From positions 1 through 45,595 of the forward strand of contig DJWL01000179.1 of assembly GCA_002441545.1 (NCBI GenBank): a stretch of DNA of 45,595 bases, read 5' to 3'. Under the pieces are notes generated by a model, which worked only from the letters and a program-made list of their open reading frames with translations, searched no databases and had not been told where the DNA came from. Position numbers and translations under genes: made by a program. This document shows positions 43,833-45,595 of the stretch, piece after piece; the stretch's first letter is position 1; each line of letters starts with the position of its first letter. Origin of the DNA: Flavobacteriaceae bacterium UBA6231. Lineage in GTDB: Bacteria > Bacteroidota > Bacteroidia > Flavobacteriales > Flavobacteriaceae.

Positions 43833-44201
43833 TCAGGCTCTTTTACTTTTATTAAGTAAATCTGAAGATTCATGAAGCAATGCAACAAAATTGGCATGGT
43901 CTAAATCTTCTAATGTTTTTAATTGAATTGACCTAACCTGCTTTCGGTTATTGTTGTTTTTTAAAATAGAAAATTGTTTTTCCAAAAAAATACCTTGAAC
44001 AAAAACTACATCTACATAATCTTTACCCTTTAAAATATTTAAGTAAAGCATGGGCTTTTTGTGGCAATTATAAAACGGAATTTTATAACTGTAACGCTCC
44101 TCTACTTCTGGCAATGTATTCAAAATAATGCTTCGTACATAAAGCATGATTGATTGAAATGGTTCTTTTTGATTAAGAAAATATTGCTCTACGGGTTTCA
44201 T
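43833..44201 (-). CDS. DUF1801 domain protein
   Basis: A 122-residue protein with the DUF1801 (YdhG-like) pattern: EPFQSIMLYVRSIILNTLPEVEERYSYKIPFYNCHKKPMLYLNI and KDYVDVVFVQG. Small basic tail LLNKSKRA. The family is widespread and unassigned. It lies 26 nt after the LYS1-like gene, so the two probably form an operon. A broken copy of its 3' end lies 2.2 kb away (41479-41635). Confidence 0.87.
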   Translation of the reverse strand: MKPVEQYFLNQKEPFQSIMLYVRSIILNTLPEVEERYSYKIPFYNCHKKPMLYLNILKGKDYVDVVFVQGIFLEKQFSILKNNNNRKQVRSIQLKTLEDLDHANFVALLHESSDLLNKSKRA

Positions 44202-44227
44202 AATAATTTTTTTATTATCTAAAAAAC

Positions 44228-45436
44228 TTATAACCCATCCACGTATTCTTGCAAATAAGCAAAACGCTCTGTAAGTTTTCCGTTTTCGGTTATCTTGGCT
44301 CGTTGCAAAATTCCATCTGCATCATTATTAAAAAAAGCAGGAATTACATGTTGTAAAAACTGCTCTCCAAAGCCTTCACTGGCATCTTTTGGTAGTTCGC
44401 AAGGTAAGTTATCAACTGCCATGACAGCAATAGCATTTTTATTTTTGTAATCTACTTCGCTTTCAGTTTTAGGATCATATCCATAAATTGGTTCAGCAAT
44501 AGTTGAAGCTCTAATAGTTGTTGCTATTGGACCATCAACATCACAACTGATATCGGCAACAACTTTAATGTTAAAATCTGGCGATTTTACATCTTCTTTT
44601 GTGAAAAATTTTGGCGCTCCATTTCCGTAAAAATGACCAGCTATATAATAATCGGTTACTTTGGTAAAACGTATAAAATCTGATTCATAGTCTTGAGGAT
44701 TATCAAAGAAATCAAACATATCAATCACTTGACCGTCTTTTCTTTTATTGTAATCCAACACATCAATGATGCAATATACAGGTTCATTAAAAGTAGTATT
44801 CAAATAATCATTAACTTTTACTTTTTTAATGTGCATAGCATCAAGCATTTCCTGAGCACCATGTGCCACTTTACCATTACCTGTAAGTAGTATTTTAATA
44901 TTAGGAATAGAAATTTTATTTAATTCATCTATTAAAGCCTTTTGATCATGTAATGTTTCTGCTTTTGGCAATGACCAAGAATCAAATTTTAAACCCCACG
45001 TTCTAAAACCATTATATGTGCCAACAATACCGGCATACCTACCAAAGCCAATTAATCGAAACCCTTTTTGGTTAACTATAGTCTCATGATCATAAAGCTC
45101 TATGTTTTTATTTAAAATAGCTTGTAACAACTTTCTATTGTAAAGTTGCTTTTTTATAGTATGTGAAAAGAAAAAGTATTTTTTATTTGGGATAAGATAA
45201 TCAAGTGGAACTTCTTTTACTCCAATCATTACATCACAATCACTTACGTTAGTAACCACCTCAAAATTTGCCTTTTGATATGCTCTGTCTTTAAATACTC
45301 GAATATCGCTTGACTCGACTTTAAAAACAGCTTCTGGAAATTGTTGCTTTGCTTGTAATAATTTTGATGGTGATAAAACAACACGCCTGTCTGGTGGAGT
45401 TTTGCGTTCTTTAATGATTGCAAATTTAATGCCCAT
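44228..45436 (-). CDS. LYS1-like (saccharopine/alanine dehydrogenase fold) NAD(P)-dependent oxidoreductase
   Basis: A protein of about 402 residues starting MGIKFAIIKERKTPPDRRVVLSPSKL, typical of the alanine dehydrogenase/saccharopine dehydrogenase N-terminal domain. FRLIGFGRYAGIVGTYNGFRTWGLK and KILLTGNGKVAHGAQEMLDAM follow, the latter in the nucleotide-binding region. ISCDVDGPIATTIRASTIAEP resembles yeast Lys1. Substrate not provable; a lysine-forming saccharopine dehydrogenase is plausible, a general amino-acid dehydrogenase as well. The frame extends to 45520, but MGIKF at 45436 is the family start. Confidence 0.8.
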   Translation of the reverse strand: MGIKFAIIKERKTPPDRRVVLSPSKLLQAKQQFPEAVFKVESSDIRVFKDRAYQKANFEVVTNVSDCDVMIGVKEVPLDYLIPNKKYFFFSHTIKKQLYNRKLLQAILNKNIELYDHETIVNQKGFRLIGFGRYAGIVGTYNGFRTWGLKFDSWSLPKAETLHDQKALIDELNKISIPNIKILLTGNGKVAHGAQEMLDAMHIKKVKVNDYLNTTFNEPVYCIIDVLDYNKRKDGQVIDMFDFFDNPQDYESDFIRFTKVTDYYIAGHFYGNGAPKFFTKEDVKSPDFNIKVVADISCDVDGPIATTIRASTIAEPIYGYDPKTESEVDYKNKNAIAVMAVDNLPCELPKDASEGFGEQFLQHVIPAFFNNDADGILQRAKITENGKLTERFAYLQEYVDGL

Positions 45437-45503
45437 ATGTAATGAATTTTTAATTAAATGCCAACTTATTAATTGGTATAAATTTTGCACTAATGTAAAA
45501 GGT

Positions 45504-45537
45504 TTTGAATGGTTATACAAACTTTTTGATACCTTTG
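45504..45537 (+). promoter_or_regulatory. Promoter reading out of the right edge
   Basis: A perfect TACCTTTG (45530-45537) has TTTG (45504-45507) 22 nt upstream. Transcription would begin near 45544 and leave the window after a GC-containing leader that ends in a T/A-rich inverted repeat at the edge (TTTTTTGT / ACAAAAAA). What it drives is not visible. Confidence 0.55.
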
Positions 45538-45595
45538 CAATCCGCGTTAAGGATTAAGGCATTGTTGGAGCTCTTTTTTGTTTTTTACAAAAAAA

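Noticed and set aside
1..45595. tRNA, rRNA, CRISPR array or insertion sequence
   Set aside because: I searched the intergenic regions by eye for cloverleaf arms, spaced direct repeats, transposase motifs and terminal inverted repeats and saw none; a covariance-model search would be decisive.

Overview
The window comes from the chromosome of a member of the Flavobacteriaceae (Bacteroidota). The base composition is AT-rich. Promoters follow the Bacteroidota pattern (TTTG, about 19-22 nt, TAnnTTTG). Shine-Dalgarno sequences are almost absent except before rpsU. One protein has a type A T9SS sorting tail, and many signal peptides end in the flavobacterial AQQ/SQ style. The closest genus cannot be settled from the sequence alone. 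No rRNA or tRNA gene, CRISPR array, insertion sequence or prophage was seen.

Left part (1-11200): a housekeeping block on the minus strand. It holds xerC-hpf, rpsU with its own promoter, strong SD and terminator, and an alanine:cation symporter / HhH protein / acyl-CoA dehydrogenase operon. A PspC-domain gene is translationally coupled to a K+ channel (RCK) gene that carries an apparent frameshift in a 9-T tract. A DUF2851 gene is followed by plus-strand hemG, a DUF2721 gene, a DPM1-type glycosyltransferase and an overlapping polytopic membrane protein.

Middle (11300-26400): a badly decayed CIA30-family pseudogene, and a cystathionine beta-synthase-like enzyme flanked by copies of a dispersed palindromic repeat. 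A LolC/E-type permease is divergent, with a 7-nt gap, from a NamZ (DUF1343) + LACTB-like hydrolase pair. Then come a sterol-desaturase-like hydroxylase, a thioredoxin-like protein, a YkgJ cysteine-cluster protein, a methyltransferase and an amidohydrolase lipoprotein. An outer-membrane barrel lies downstream of a 1006-residue TPR protein.

Right-middle (26400-36300): ftsE heads into a surface-polysaccharide region with four glycosyltransferases and a tight five-gene minus-strand operon: flippase, FemAB/GNAT-like, FdtB-type aminotransferase, second flippase, FdtA-type ketoisomerase. The FdtA/FdtB pair points to a dTDP-3-amino-3,6-dideoxyhexose in the surface glycan.

Right (36400-45595): typA with pnuC-like and small membrane genes; a small membrane protein; kdsA (Kdo synthesis for LPS) with a predicted outer-membrane protein; and a T9SS-sorted protein plus a large secreted surface protein. 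That last pair is flanked by a complete DUF1801 gene and a decayed duplicate of the same gene's 3' end. A LYS1-like dehydrogenase closes the annotated genes, and a promoter points out of the right edge.

Nothing here is convincingly a wholly new system. The most rewarding leads are the frameshifted K+ channel, the duplicated DUF1801 end around the surface-protein pair, the conserved-looking TPR/barrel pair, the rpsU leader, and the acyl-CoA dehydrogenase with a relocated catalytic base.
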